From NCBI GenBank assembly GCA_001603805.1, contig LUZY01000005.1, forward strand, positions 42,558-106,557: DNA of 64,000 nt, in the 5' to 3' direction. Within the stretch, counting starts at the first letter, position 1. Every line of letters begins with the position of its first letter. Below the pieces are notes generated by a model. The model was not told the origin of the DNA. It made no database searches and saw only the letters and a program-made list of their open reading frames with translations. Both the position numbers and the translations under genes were made by a program. Of the stretch, positions 10,437 through 19,376 are shown in pieces. The DNA is from Deferribacterales bacterium Deferri_01. Its GTDB lineage: Bacteria; Chrysiogenota; Deferribacteres; Deferribacterales; Geovibrionaceae.

Positions 10437-11061
10437 AAAAACACTTCAGAATTATGTCAGAATTATATCAGCGTTTATCCTTATAACTGCCGCCGGAGTC
10501 TCCTGCGCTCCCAGACACCCGCTTCTTTTGACTGACAGAAAAACTGTTACAGCTGATATAATAGCTGAAAACAAACAGATATGCTCTTACAAAGGGCGCA
10601 TTTCTGTAATATATCAGGACAGCAAAACCGGCGAGGATGTGCGCTTCCGTGCGCTTCTTGATAAAAAATGCGTTGATGAATTTGATATGAAGATTCTGGG
10701 CGCATTCTCAAGGATCATCTATGATATTACATATAGATACGGTGATGTTAAGGCATATGAAAAGGGCGTGGAAAGCAGCGAAAAGATCAAACTTTTTATG
10801 CAGAACAGAGGGCTGGACGGTCTGATACTGGGGCTGCGCTTTCCGTATGCTTTACCTGATGAATCATATGATATGACTCTTACGGATGACGGTTACCTTT
10901 TCAGCAAACCCTATGCGGAAATTGAAGCGGGAAGCGATATGCGCATCCGGAAGATCCGTCTGGGTGAAATGACTTATGAATACGGCTACAGTAACGGGAG
11001 AATGTCTTCCATTAAGGTTGTCAGTATTGATAAAATACTTGAAATAGGGCTCCAGTGGTGA
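10414..11061 (+). CDS. Outer-membrane lipoprotein, LolB-like
   Basis: Probable lipoprotein of about 215 aa. A basic N-terminus and a hydrophobic segment (IISAFILITAAG) end at a Cys in GVSC, a non-ideal lipobox. The rest is beta-rich with weak similarity to LolB/DUF4292-like folds (KGRISVIYQD near the start of the mature part, LDGLILGLRFPYALP in the middle). The strongest argument is position: it lies directly upstream of ispE-prs, where lolB lies in many Gram-negatives, and lolC/lolD are also in the window. If it is LolB, it would receive lipoproteins from LolA at the outer membrane. The ATG at 10414 is preferred, although a TTG at 10411 precedes it; either start overlaps the TPR gene. Confidence 0.6.
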   Translation: MIFSKENKKTLQNYVRIISAFILITAAGVSCAPRHPLLLTDRKTVTADIIAENKQICSYKGRISVIYQDSKTGEDVRFRALLDKKCVDEFDMKILGAFSRIIYDITYRYGDVKAYEKGVESSEKIKLFMQNRGLDGLILGLRFPYALPDESYDMTLTDDGYLFSKPYAEIEAGSDMRIRKIRLGEMTYEYGYSNGRMSSIKVVSIDKILEIGLQW

Positions 11062-11903
11062 TAAGTGTCCGAAGTTACGCCAAGATAAATATCTTTCTTC
11101 ATATAAACGGCAAAAGAAGTGACGGATATCACGATCTTCAGACTCTTTTCGCTCAGACCGAACTCCACGATACCATAACCATAGATGAAGCGGACCGCAC
11201 GGAACTTGTGTGCAATGTCCCGGAAATCCCTGTGGATTCTTCAAATCTTATAATAAGAGTTAAAGATATACTTTCTTCCCGGTATGGTCTGAAAAAGAAA
11301 TACAGCATAAACCTTGAAAAAAACATCCCCTCAGGGGGAGGAATGGGCGGAGGAAGTTCAAATGCCGCCTGTTTTCTTAAAGCTGTCAACAACATGTCAG
11401 ACTTAGGACTTTCATATTGCGATATGGCGGAAATACTTGGTGAAATAGGCTCTGATACGGTGTATTTTCTCCATAATAAACCGTGCTACGCAGAAGGTAG
11501 GGGAGAAGTAATAGTCAGCGAGGCGGAGCTTCCGTCTGTGCCTCTTTTGCTGGTAAATCCCAATATACATGTACCCACCGGTGAAATATTCGGGGGCGGA
11601 AATTTGAAGTTGACGGCTAAGGCAGATCTGACTAGAATGCCCCTCGTTGTGGGCTATGAGGAGCTTTTAGCCATGCTTGACAATGGGCTTGAGGCGGCTG
11701 TCTTCGCAAAGCACCCCGTTTTGCAGATACTTAAAACAACACTGCTTGATTCCGGCGCTGACGGGGCTCTCATGAGCGGCAGCGGTTCCACTGTTTTTGG
11801 TATCTACAGAACGGATGAACAGCTTTCTAGTGCCTGCAGCATTATCAAAGAAAAATTTGCCGACTTTACGGTATTTAAATCAAGAATAAAAGGAGCAGGT
11901 TGA
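11058..11903 (+). CDS. ispE: 4-diphosphocytidyl-2-C-methyl-D-erythritol kinase
   Basis: GHMP-family kinase that phosphorylates CDP-methylerythritol in the MEP isoprenoid pathway. SYAKINIFLHI carries the catalytic Lys and the ATP loop reads PSGGGMGGGSSNAA; the GSD segment carries the catalytic Asp, though the usual VPFF after it is TVYF here. Two GTG codons (11055 and 11058) are possible starts; the second gives a standard GTGA overlap with the upstream stop and is chosen. About 281 aa. It abuts prs. The dxr gene of the same pathway is at 45893. Confidence 0.94.
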   Translation: MISVRSYAKINIFLHINGKRSDGYHDLQTLFAQTELHDTITIDEADRTELVCNVPEIPVDSSNLIIRVKDILSSRYGLKKKYSINLEKNIPSGGGMGGGSSNAACFLKAVNNMSDLGLSYCDMAEILGEIGSDTVYFLHNKPCYAEGRGEVIVSEAELPSVPLLLVNPNIHVPTGEIFGGGNLKLTAKADLTRMPLVVGYEELLAMLDNGLEAAVFAKHPVLQILKTTLLDSGADGALMSGSGSTVFGIYRTDEQLSSACSIIKEKFADFTVFKSRIKGAG

Positions 11904-12853
11904 TGGATTTTCTTCTGTTTTCGGGCAATGCGAACAGAACACTGGCTGGAGGCATAGCCACGGAACTCGGCGTCAGGCTTGGGGATGCTACTGTAGGCTC
12001 TTTCAGCGACGGAGAGATAAGGGTTAAAATTAATGAGAGCGTGAGAGGAAGAGACGTTTTCGTTGTTCAGTCAACCAGCGCACCCACTGACAGACACCTG
12101 ATGGAACTCATGATCATGACGGACGCACTCAAAAGGGCATCCGCAGGAACAATCACAGCGGTTATCCCCTATTTCGGATACGCACGTCAGGACAGAACAT
12201 CCGAACCCAGAGTACCTATTACAGCCAAACTTGTTGCTAATCTCCTTGAGACATCCGGCATAGACAGAGTTATGACTATGAACCTTCATGCCGGGCAAAT
12301 TCAGGGCTTTTTCGATATACCCGTGGATAACCTTTATTCATCTCCTGTTATCGTCAAGTACATGATAGATAACGGAATGAAAGGTGATGACTATGTTGTG
12401 GTATCACCTGATGCAGGCGGTGTTGCCAGAGCAAGAATCTACGCTAAACTCCTCGGTACTTCTCTTGCGATAATCGATAAGAGAAGAAGCGCACCCAATG
12501 CGGCTGAGGCTATGCACGTTATCGGCAGCGTGGAAGGCAAAAACGTAATCATAATTGACGATATGATAGACACTGCCGGCACTCTTGTTCAGGCTGCCAA
12601 TGCGGTAATGAAACACGGAGCGAAATCTGTTATAGCTTCTGCTGCGCATGGCGTTCTTTCAGGCCCCGCTATGGAGAGAATCACCAACAGCGTGCTTGAA
12701 AAGGTTATAATCTCCGACACCGTGGAGCTTGTGAAAGAGAAACAGAACTCAAAAATCATGGTTCTAAGCGTGGCGGGAATATTCGCCAAAGCTATAAACA
12801 GAATACAGCATAAAGAGAGCATTAGTTCTCTGTTTGAAATGGGGCATGAATAA
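11903..12853 (+). CDS. prs: Ribose-phosphate pyrophosphokinase
   Basis: Makes PRPP from ribose 5-phosphate and ATP for purine, pyrimidine, His, Trp and NAD synthesis. SFSDGEIRVKI, YFGYARQDR and the PRPP-binding loop VIIIDDMIDTAGT are all present; length about 316 aa. The ATG at 11903 has a good AAAGGAG upstream; the TTG at 11900 is less likely. It follows the conserved ispE-prs-pth order and overlaps pth by 8 nt. The ribosomal L25 gene often found between prs and pth is absent. Confidence 0.97.
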   Translation: MDFLLFSGNANRTLAGGIATELGVRLGDATVGSFSDGEIRVKINESVRGRDVFVVQSTSAPTDRHLMELMIMTDALKRASAGTITAVIPYFGYARQDRTSEPRVPITAKLVANLLETSGIDRVMTMNLHAGQIQGFFDIPVDNLYSSPVIVKYMIDNGMKGDDYVVVSPDAGGVARARIYAKLLGTSLAIIDKRRSAPNAAEAMHVIGSVEGKNVIIIDDMIDTAGTLVQAANAVMKHGAKSVIASAAHGVLSGPAMERITNSVLEKVIISDTVELVKEKQNSKIMVLSVAGIFAKAINRIQHKESISSLFEMGHE

Positions 12854-13436
12854 TCTGCTTATAGTCGGACTCGGAAACCCCGGAGTTCAGTACGCCGCAA
12901 CCAGACATAACCTTGGTTTTATGGTGGCTGATAAACTCGCAGAACGCTATAACAGCGGGTTTAAAGACGGGTTCAAAGGACTTTGGGGTGAATTCCGCAC
13001 GGATGAGAAGCATTTCATCCTCAAACCAATGACATATATGAACTTAAGCGGGCAGTCAGTCGTTCCGTTTATGAGCTTTTATAAAATTGAACCTGAAAGC
13101 CTTTTGGTTATTCAGGATGATCTTGATATGGAGTTCGGGCGGATCAAGTTCCGTAACGGCGGCTCAAGCGGCGGTCATAACGGAATAAAATCCATAATTG
13201 AGCTTCTCGGCACTGATAAGTTTGTCAGGCTGAAAATGGGAATAGGCAAAAGCAGAAGCGGCGGCACGGTTGGACATGTCCTCGGCAGATTTGAGGACAA
13301 GGATCAGCTTGAAAAGTTTGTGGAGCTGGGTACAGACGCCGCAGAGGCATTTGTCAAAGGCGGCTTGAAGTCTGCTATGAACACTTACAACAACAAGTCA
13401 ATCTTTGATGATGCAGACACGCCGGAGAAGAACTGA
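12846..13436 (+). CDS. pth: Peptidyl-tRNA hydrolase
   Basis: Releases tRNA from prematurely dropped peptidyl-tRNA. LLIVGLGNPG, the catalytic His in TRHNLGF, KPMTYMNLSG and GGSSGGHNGIKS are canonical. The ATG at 12846 overlaps the prs stop by 8 nt; an in-frame TTG at 12834 is rejected because the family begins at MNNLLIVGLG. Length 196 aa. It is followed by a repeat-bearing gap before hppA rather than directly by ychF, which lies 2.7 kb further on. Confidence 0.96.
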   Translation: MNNLLIVGLGNPGVQYAATRHNLGFMVADKLAERYNSGFKDGFKGLWGEFRTDEKHFILKPMTYMNLSGQSVVPFMSFYKIEPESLLVIQDDLDMEFGRIKFRNGGSSGGHNGIKSIIELLGTDKFVRLKMGIGKSRSGGTVGHVLGRFEDKDQLEKFVELGTDAAEAFVKGGLKSAMNTYNNKSIFDDADTPEKN

Positions 13437-13466
13437 ACGGACACCAGTATTCCAACAGTTCCATGC

Positions 13467-13562
13467 GCAGTTCCATGGAAGGAACTGCGCCGTGCGAAGC
13501 GAAGGACGGTTTACCCGTCTGCGAGCGTGTATGAAAAAAACACAAGATGTAGTTTTTTTCAT
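13467..13562 (+). repeat. Three-hairpin element, copy A1 (pth-hppA)
   Basis: First copy of the intergenic element. Hairpin 1 is GCAGTTCC/GGAACTGC (13467-13474 with 13481-13488, loop ATGGAA). The conserved linker CGCCGTGCGAAGCGAA follows. Hairpin 2 is GACGG/CCGTC (13505-13519). The second linker is GCGAGCGTGT. Hairpin 3 is an 11-bp A/T-rich stem (13531-13541 with 13552-13562) around the loop ACAAGATGTA. It starts 30 nt after the pth stop. Confidence 0.8.
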
Positions 13563-13574
13563 TGTAAAGACAGA

Positions 13575-13656
13575 CCCTGCGCCGTGCGAAGCGAAGGCTT
13601 GCTTGGCAAGCCGCGGGCGTGTATGAGAAAAACACAGGAAGTAGTTTTTTTCATAC
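13575..13656 (+). repeat. Three-hairpin element, copy A2 (lacks hairpin 1)
   Basis: Begins at the conserved linker without a recognisable first hairpin. Hairpin 2 is GGCTTGC/GCAAGCC (13596-13612) with a TTG loop. Hairpin 3 is a 13-bp stem (13621-13633 with 13644-13656) around ACAGGAAGTA. It forms the 5' part of a 150-bp direct repeat. Confidence 0.8.
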
Positions 13657-13911
13657 TGCTTAAGGTTAAAGAAGTTTAAACGGTGAAAGCCGTTATTCGG
13701 CGAAAACCGAAAACATATTTTAATTTAAGCACTTAGTGCAACACAACTCCATGGAGGGAGTTGCGCCGTGCGAAGCGAAGGCTTGCTTGGCAAGCCGCGA
13801 GCGTGTATGAGAAAAACACAGGAAGTAGTTTTTTTTATACTGCTTAAGGTCAAAGAAGTTTAAACGGTGAAAGCCGTTATTCGGCGAAAACCGAAAACAT
13901 ATTTTAATTTA
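13578..13911 (+). repeat. 150-bp direct repeat spanning element plus trailing hairpins
   Basis: Positions 13578-13727 and 13762-13911 are near-identical 150-bp copies with a few substitutions. Each holds the element from linker 1 to hairpin 3, plus about 70 bp containing two short hairpins, ACGG/CCGT and TTCGG/CCGAA with six-base loops. The second copy ends 15 nt before the hppA start and runs into its AAGGAGG ribosome site. This trailing part is not seen at the other loci. Confidence 0.85.
13744..13840 (+). repeat. Three-hairpin element, copy A3 (upstream of hppA)
   Basis: Complete copy. Hairpin 1 is CAACTCC/GGAGTTG (13744-13763, loop ATGGAG), hairpin 2 is again GGCTTGC/GCAAGCC, and hairpin 3 is 13805-13817 with 13828-13840 around ACAGGAAGTA. 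Relative to A2, a C-to-T change in the 3' arm turns a G-C pair into G-U, so pairing survives as it would in RNA. Confidence 0.8.
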
Positions 13912-13925
13912 ATAAGGAGGACCAA

Positions 13926-15962
13926 ATGTCAATGATGATGTACCTCGCTCCTGTATTGGGTGTGGTGGGTCTTGTTGTCGCTTTTGTTATTTATAACTCT
14001 ATCAAAAGCAAAACAGCCGGCAACGAGAAAATGAAAGAAATTTCAGACATGATCCATGACGGAGCCATGGCGTTTCTTGGCAGAGAATACAAAGTTCTTT
14101 CTTTCTTTGTAGCAATAGTTTTTGTACTTATGCTGTTCTCTCCCAACCTTGGAATCAACACCGCAGCCGCATTTCTTGCGGGAGCTATATGCTCTGTAGC
14201 GGCAGGATTCTTCGGTATGAAATCAGCCACTCGTGCTAACGTCAGAACAAGTGAAGCTGCCAGAACAGGCGGAATGGCCAGCGCTCTTTCTGTTGCCTAC
14301 AACGGCGGTGCCGTTATGGGGCTTTCAGTAGCGAGCCTCGGTCTTATCGGTGTAGGTATTCTGTTCATGATTTTCGGTGACCCCGAAACATCAAAATACA
14401 TCAACGGTTTCGCAATGGGCGCATCTTCAATCGCTCTTTTCGCACGTGTGGGCGGCGGTATTTATACCAAAGCAGCAGACGTGGGCGCTGACCTTGTAGG
14501 TAAAGTTGAAGCAAACATCCCTGAAGACGACCACAGAAACCCCGGCGTTATAGCTGACAACGTTGGCGACAACGTGGGTGATATCGCAGGTATGGGCGCT
14601 GACATTTTTGAATCATATGTGGGATCCATTATCGCTACAATAGCCATCGCAGCAACAGCTTCTCCTGAACTTATTCTTCAGGTAAGCCAGCCCGGAATGG
14701 CGTTCGATATGTTCAAAATGAACATGATGGCTCTTCCCATTGGTCTTGCTGTCATCGGTCTTTTGGCTTCTTTGGTAGGCGTTTTCTCTATGAAGCTCCT
14801 TAAAAACACTCCTCCCGCTTCTGCTCTGAGATATTCAACTTTCATCGGCGCTGGTCTTTTCCTCATAGCAGCTTACTTCGTAATCTCTATGTACGGAATT
14901 AAAGCAGGCGTGTTCTGGGCACTTCTTGCAGGTACTCTTGCAGGTATAGCAATCGGTCTTGTTACTGAATACTATACTGCTGCGGCACCTGTTAAAAGGA
15001 TTGTCCATGCTTCTGAAACCGGTGCAGCAACAAACATCATCCACGGCTTTGCTGTTGGTCTTGAGTCCGTTGTTATTCCTGTAATTCTTATATGCATTGC
15101 TATATTCGTTGCTAACACAACTGCAGGACTTTACGGCATCGGTATTGCTGCTGTTGGTATGCTTGCCACTGTTGGTGTTACCATGACTGTTGACGCATAC
15201 GGACCTATCGCTGATAACGCAGGCGGTATCTCCGAAATGGCTGAACTCGGACCTGAAGTAAGAAAAATCACTGACAGCCTTGACGCAATCGGCAACACTA
15301 CTGCTGCTGTGGGCAAAGGCTTTGCTATAGGTTCTGCTGCGCTTACTGCTCTTGCTCTTTTTGCTGCATATGCAAGCAGTGCGGGAATCAGCACAATAGA
15401 TATAACTAAACCTCTTGTTGTTATCGGTCTCTTCGTCGGCGGTTTTCTGCCTTTCCTCGTTGCGGCTATGACAATGACTTCTGTTGGTAAAGCAGCAGGT
15501 CAGATGGTTGATGAAATCCGTCGCCAGTTCAGGGAAATTCCTGGTCTGCTCGAAGGCAGGGAAGGCGTTAAGCCAGATCCTAAGACTTGCGTTGATATAT
15601 CAACGGCTGCAGCTCTTAAAGAGATGATACTTCCCGGCGTGGTTGCGGTTCTTGCCCCTGTTGTTGTTGGCTTCCTTCTCGGTAAAGAGGCTCTCGGCGG
15701 AATGCTTGCCGGTGCCACTGTTACCGGTGTTCTTCTTGCTCTTCTTATGGCTAATGCCGGCGGAGCATGGGATAACGCTAAGAAAGCTATCGAAAAAGGC
15801 GACTGGGGTAGTGCAGGTAAAGGCTCTGATCAGCATAAGGCAGCAGTTGTCGGCGATACAGTAGGCGACCCCTTCAAGGATACAAGCGGACCCGCTATGA
15901 ACATCCTTGTAAAACTTATGAGTATTGTTTCTCTTATCATTGCTCCTCTTCTTATAGGCTGA
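13926..15962 (+). CDS. hppA: Ion-translocating membrane pyrophosphatase, K+-dependent type
   Basis: Couples PPi hydrolysis to Na+ or H+ export across the inner membrane. The 678-aa, roughly 16-helix protein has the catalytic blocks [18 protein letters not shown] and [20 protein letters not shown], and the C-terminal [19 protein letters not shown]. The [14 protein letters not shown] segment carries Ala where K+-independent enzymes carry Lys (GNTTKA), pointing to the K+-stimulated class, many of which pump Na+; ion choice is not proven. AAGGAGG lies 7 nt before the ATG. It is preceded by the three-hairpin repeats and followed by a strong terminator, so it is probably monocistronic. Confidence 0.97.
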   Translation: MSMMMYLAPVLGVVGLVVAFVIYNSIKSKTAGNEKMKEISDMIHDGAMAFLGREYKVLSFFVAIVFVLMLFSPNLGINTAAAFLAGAICSVAAGFFGMKSATRANVRTSEAARTGGMASALSVAYNGGAVMGLSVASLGLIGVGILFMIFGDPETSKYINGFAMGASSIALFARVGGGIYTKAADVGADLVGKVEANIPEDDHRNPGVIADNVGDNVGDIAGMGADIFESYVGSIIATIAIAATASPELILQVSQPGMAFDMFKMNMMALPIGLAVIGLLASLVGVFSMKLLKNTPPASALRYSTFIGAGLFLIAAYFVISMYGIKAGVFWALLAGTLAGIAIGLVTEYYTAAAPVKRIVHASETGAATNIIHGFAVGLESVVIPVILICIAIFVANTTAGLYGIGIAAVGMLATVGVTMTVDAYGPIADNAGGISEMAELGPEVRKITDSLDAIGNTTAAVGKGFAIGSAALTALALFAAYASSAGISTIDITKPLVVIGLFVGGFLPFLVAAMTMTSVGKAAGQMVDEIRRQFREIPGLLEGREGVKPDPKTCVDISTAAALKEMILPGVVAVLAPVVVGFLLGKEALGGMLAGATVTGVLLALLMANAGGAWDNAKKAIEKGDWGSAGKGSDQHKAAVVGDTVGDPFKDTSGPAMNILVKLMSIVSLIIAPLLIG

Positions 15963-15990
15963 TAAGCGAACTAAAATAGAATTTTCCCAA

Positions 15991-16019
15991 AAAGGCGGTC
16001 AGAAATGACCGCCTTTTTT
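15991..16019 (+). terminator. Rho-independent terminator after hppA
   Basis: AAAGGCGGTCA and TGACCGCCTTT form an 11-bp stem around a GAAA tetraloop, followed by a T run. It lies 29 nt after the hppA stop. Confidence 0.92.
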
Positions 16020-16072
16020 GCATGCTCATTGCGCACAAAGGCTGATACATGCGGCGGGATGTTCAGAAAATT

Positions 16073-16118
16073 AAGGTTAAGCAATACAAAACAGTGCTTA
16101 ACCTTTTGCTTTTTTTTC
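16073..16118 (+). terminator. Possible second terminator before ychF
   Basis: AAGGTTAAGC (16073-16082) pairs with GCTTAACCTT (16096-16105), followed by TTGC and a run of eight T. It is about 55 nt beyond the hppA terminator and before the ychF promoter region, and may act as a backup or end a short transcript. Confidence 0.6.
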
Positions 16119-16131
16119 AAACTTGTAGCAA

Positions 16132-16137
16132 TATAAT
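16132..16137 (+). promoter_or_regulatory. -10 box (TATAAT) of probable ychF promoter
   Basis: A perfect TATAAT lies 34 nt upstream of the ychF start, after two terminator-like hairpins. No good -35 hexamer is seen at 16-18 nt spacing. Confidence 0.5.
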
Positions 16138-16171
16138 TGTTCTTTAAGCAAGCAGACAATATGAGGTTATT

Positions 16172-17266
16172 ATGGGTTTCAACTGCGGAATAGTAGGTCT
16201 GCCCAATGTAGGCAAGTCCACTATATTCAACGCACTCACAAAAGCTGGAGCGGAAAGTGCCAATTATCCTTTTTGCACCATCGACCCCAACAGGGGCATA
16301 GTTCCGGTTCCGGATGAAAGAATGGATTATCTGGTGGAGAAAATTAAGCCGCAGTCAACAGTGGCAACCACTATTGAGTTTATAGATATTGCAGGTCTCG
16401 TTAAAGGTGCCAGTCAGGGTGAAGGTCTCGGAAACAAGTTTCTCACCCACATACGTCAGGTGGATGCAGTGGCCCATGTGGTGCGCTGTTTTGATGATCC
16501 CAACGTTGTCCATGTAGAAGGCGGCGTTGACCCTGTGCGTGATATTGATATTATCAACACAGAGCTTCTTATGAGCGATATGGAGCTTATCGAGCGTGCG
16601 GTTGACAGAAATAAAAAAGCCGCAAAAAGTGGCGATAAGGAACTGAAAAAGAAGGTGGAAGCCCTTGAAATTCTTCTGGCGGAAGTGCAGAAAGGCACAA
16701 TGATCCGCAGTATTGAAGGTTTTGAAGAGCTTACCGAGTCTCTGAAAGAATACCCTCTTATTACCTCTAAGCCTGTAATGTATGTGGCTAATGTTGATGA
16801 GGCTGTTCTTGCAGAAGATAATGAGCATGTAAAAAAAGTGCGTGAAATAGCAGCAAAGGAAAATGCTGTTGTTGTTAAGATCTGCGGTGCGATAGAATCG
16901 GAGATAGCTGAGCTTGACGAGGAAGAGGCGAAAGAATTCCTCGCCAGTATGGGGCTTGACCGTTCAGGTTTGCAGTCCATGATAGCTCAGGGTTATAAAC
17001 TGCTTGATCTTTTAACCTTTTTTACCGCAGGGGAAAAAGAGGTACGTGCATGGACAGTGACCGGAGGAACAACCGCTCAGAAGGCTGCCGGTAAAATCCA
17101 CTCCGATATTGAGCGTGGGTTTATCCGTGCGGAAGTTACCTCATACAGCGATTTTGAAACCGCAGGCTCAATGGCGAAAGCCAAGGAGATGGGTAAGATG
17201 AGGCTGGAAGGGAAGGAATATATTGTTCAGGACGGAGATATTATCTATTTCAGGTTTAATGTTTAG
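16172..17266 (+). CDS. ychF: Redox-regulated ATPase/GTPase YchF (Obg family)
   Basis: Universal P-loop NTPase that binds ribosomes and prefers ATP. NCGIVGLPNVGKSTIFNALT carries the P-loop, FIDIAGLVKGAS carries the G3 region, and a coiled-coil insert (about 130-200) and a C-terminal TGS domain (AWTVTGGTTAQKAAGKIHSD) follow. Length 364 aa, normal. In many bacteria it follows pth directly; here hppA and repeats intervene. Its stop overlaps the next gene by 8 nt. Confidence 0.97.
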   Translation: MGFNCGIVGLPNVGKSTIFNALTKAGAESANYPFCTIDPNRGIVPVPDERMDYLVEKIKPQSTVATTIEFIDIAGLVKGASQGEGLGNKFLTHIRQVDAVAHVVRCFDDPNVVHVEGGVDPVRDIDIINTELLMSDMELIERAVDRNKKAAKSGDKELKKKVEALEILLAEVQKGTMIRSIEGFEELTESLKEYPLITSKPVMYVANVDEAVLAEDNEHVKKVREIAAKENAVVVKICGAIESEIAELDEEEAKEFLASMGLDRSGLQSMIAQGYKLLDLLTFFTAGEKEVRAWTVTGGTTAQKAAGKIHSDIERGFIRAEVTSYSDFETAGSMAKAKEMGKMRLEGKEYIVQDGDIIYFRFNV

Positions 17267-18053
17267 GGCTCTTGCCCTTTCTCTTTTTCTGGCGCTTTGT
17301 CCGGCTTATGCCGTTTTTGCCGAGGAGCCTGTTCATATCAGTGATCGTGACGGTATCCTTGAGGCTCTGGGGCATGTCGCCGGAGAAGGAGTCATGGCAC
17401 GGGAAAAACCGGATACCAAAAGCCCTGTTATCTCAAGGCTGCCGAAGGGGAGCAAGATCATTGTTCTCTCCAAGAAAGACAACTGGTACAAGGTGCGTCT
17501 TTACAACAGGCGTGAGGCTTATGTGCGTGCCGAACTGGTCGAATTCCGCTATGAACTGAAAGATGAACATATTACAAAGAGCGATATAGAAAAGAAGTTC
17601 ATGGTAGACATAAGGAATATGGCTTCGCAGTTCAACCAGATGGTTAAAGAATCCATTTATTCCAGAAGGCAGAGCATAGTTCCTAACCTGAAAATTCTTG
17701 ATGGTAAAAAGAAGGGCGGAACAGCAGTTGTAAATGTTCTCTACTGCGCAGTGGACGGAACCGGAAAGCCTGTACCGTCCATGAGGGAAAATCCATTAAG
17801 CGAAACAATGACGAAGTTTGTTGAAATCGTTATGATGAAAATGCTGCTGTATGATGCTGATTCATATAAAATTATTTTCCGTATCCCTGTTTTTGACAAC
17901 GGCAGAGTTGTTGATTATAAAGACAGCGCAGAGTTTACCGTTGAAAGAACAGAAACAGATCTTCATGATCTGAGAAGCGGGAACGGCAAAATCTGGGATT
18001 ATATAGCTTCAAGCCAGCCTGCTGACGAGTTTTTTAAACAATATCCCCATTAG
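17259..18053 (+). CDS. Exported SH3-domain protein
   Basis: Signal peptide of about 22 residues (MFRALALSLFLALCPAYAVFA, cleaved near FAEE), then a bacterial SH3 domain at about residues 34-92 (GVMAREKPDTKSPVISRLPKGSKI then WYKVRLYNRREAYV). The C-terminal ~150 residues are unrecognised. SH3b domains usually bind peptidoglycan or metals, so a periplasmic role is likely. The ATG at 17259 overlaps the ychF stop by 8 nt; an upstream TTG at 17223 is unlikely. Function unknown; length 264 aa. Confidence 0.8.
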   Translation: MFRALALSLFLALCPAYAVFAEEPVHISDRDGILEALGHVAGEGVMAREKPDTKSPVISRLPKGSKIIVLSKKDNWYKVRLYNRREAYVRAELVEFRYELKDEHITKSDIEKKFMVDIRNMASQFNQMVKESIYSRRQSIVPNLKILDGKKKGGTAVVNVLYCAVDGTGKPVPSMRENPLSETMTKFVEIVMMKMLLYDADSYKIIFRIPVFDNGRVVDYKDSAEFTVERTETDLHDLRSGNGKIWDYIASSQPADEFFKQYPH

Positions 18054-18065
18054 AGGTATAAAATA

Positions 18066-18545
18066 ATGTCATTTACCCATTTTGACGAAGAAGGAAGAAG
18101 CCGCATGGTGGATGTCACCGCTAAAAGCGATACGGTGAGGGAAGCCACGGCGAAAGGACGCATCTCCATGAAGCCTGAGACTCTTAAGCTTGTGCTTGAG
18201 AGCAGGATGGAGAAGGGTAATGTATTTGAGGTTGCCCGTGTTGCAGGGATCATGGCTGTTAAGAAAACAGGCGACCTCATCCCCATGTGCCATCCTCTGA
18301 ATGTAACCGCAGTTGATGTTTATTTCCATCCTGATACCGAAAAAAGCGAAATCGAAATAGAAGTTACCGCAAAACTTACCGGGAAGACAGGCATTGAAAT
18401 GGAAGCGCTCATGGGTGTTTCCGTTGCTGCTCTCACTATCTATGATATGTGCAAGGCTGTTGATAAAGCCATGGTGGTAAGCGATGTCAGACTTGTGAGA
18501 AAGTCCGGAGGAAAAAGCGGAACATTCGTGAGGGACGGTGAATAG
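18066..18545 (+). CDS. moaC: Cyclic pyranopterin monophosphate synthase
   Basis: Converts the MoaA product to cPMP in molybdenum-cofactor synthesis. MVDVTAK, the DLIPMCHPL segment, the EMEALMGVSVAALTIYDMCK block and the C-terminal KSGGKSG are all typical. Length 159 aa. It lies just after the SH3 protein and 1 nt before the amidase gene. The cofactor would be needed by the molybdopterin oxidoreductase at 51452; no other moa gene is in the window. Confidence 0.96.
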   Translation: MSFTHFDEEGRSRMVDVTAKSDTVREATAKGRISMKPETLKLVLESRMEKGNVFEVARVAGIMAVKKTGDLIPMCHPLNVTAVDVYFHPDTEKSEIEIEVTAKLTGKTGIEMEALMGVSVAALTIYDMCKAVDKAMVVSDVRLVRKSGGKSGTFVRDGE

Positions 18546-19376
18546 ATGCGGGTTTGTCTGGCGCAGATAAAGCCCTTTCTGGGTGACACGGCAAAAAACC
18601 TTGAACTCCATGAGGAGTGCATAGAACAAGCCGTTGCGGAAAAGTGTGATGTCATTGTGTTTCCGGAGCTTTCGCTCACAGGCTACTATCTCATGGACTA
18701 TGTGAATGATGTAGCTATGAAAACAGATGACAAGGCTGTCAAAAGAATAATATCTCTCTCAAAGGATATTTCTGTCGTCTTCGGCTTTGTTTACGAAGGG
18801 GAAGACAACCTTTTCTATAATGTCTGCGCCTATGCCGAAAAAGGCAGACTCGTTCATCTCCATAAAAAAGTTTATCTGCCTGACTATACTATGTTTGAAG
18901 AGGCAAGATATTTCGCAGCCGGAAACGGTTTCTCCGTGTTTGACACAGCTTTCGGAAAATGCGGAATGCTTATCTGCGAGGATGCTCTTCATTTAAGCTC
19001 AATTTATGTTTTAAGCCGAATGGGCGTGCAGACTGTCTTTATCCCCTCCAACAGCCCGGCCAGAGGCGTAGTCGGAGACGGTTTGGAAGCTGCTTCCATA
19101 TGGCAGACATCAAATAAATATACAGCAAGCCTGCTCACAGTTAACCTTGTGTATGTAAACCGTGCAGGTGTTGAAGACGGTGTGGCATTCTGGGGCGGTT
19201 CAGAGGCTTATTCCGCTCTGGGTAAACGAAAAATCCAACTCCCTCAGTTTGAGGCGGCAATTGGAATTACAGAACTTGAAACCGCTGATATCCGTCTGGC
19301 AAGAATCCATTCCCCCTTCTACCGTGATGAGAAATCCCAGATACTCCTTGATTATCTCAAAGGAGATAAGAAATGA
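18546..19376 (+). CDS. Nitrilase-family amidohydrolase next to nadE
   Basis: Carbon-nitrogen hydrolase of 276 aa. The catalytic triad is visible: Glu in FPELSLTGYY, Lys in HLHKKVYLPDY and Cys in KCGMLICEDA. These are the same residues used by the glutaminase domain of glutamine-dependent NAD synthetase. It overlaps nadE by 4 nt (ATGA). The natural reading is that it supplies ammonia from glutamine to NadE as a separate subunit; that is inference, and another amide substrate is possible. Confidence 0.85.
   Translation: MRVCLAQIKPFLGDTAKNLELHEECIEQAVAEKCDVIVFPELSLTGYYLMDYVNDVAMKTDDKAVKRIISLSKDISVVFGFVYEGEDNLFYNVCAYAEKGRLVHLHKKVYLPDYTMFEEARYFAAGNGFSVFDTAFGKCGMLICEDALHLSSIYVLSRMGVQTVFIPSNSPARGVVGDGLEAASIWQTSNKYTASLLTVNLVYVNRAGVEDGVAFWGGSEAYSALGKRKIQLPQFEAAIGITELETADIRLARIHSPFYRDEKSQILLDYLKGDKK

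Noticed and set aside
13405..13626. Open reading frames spanning the repeat arrays (also 21838-22035 and 44584-44823)
   Set aside because: They merely read through hairpin repeats, lack ribosome sites and resemble no protein.
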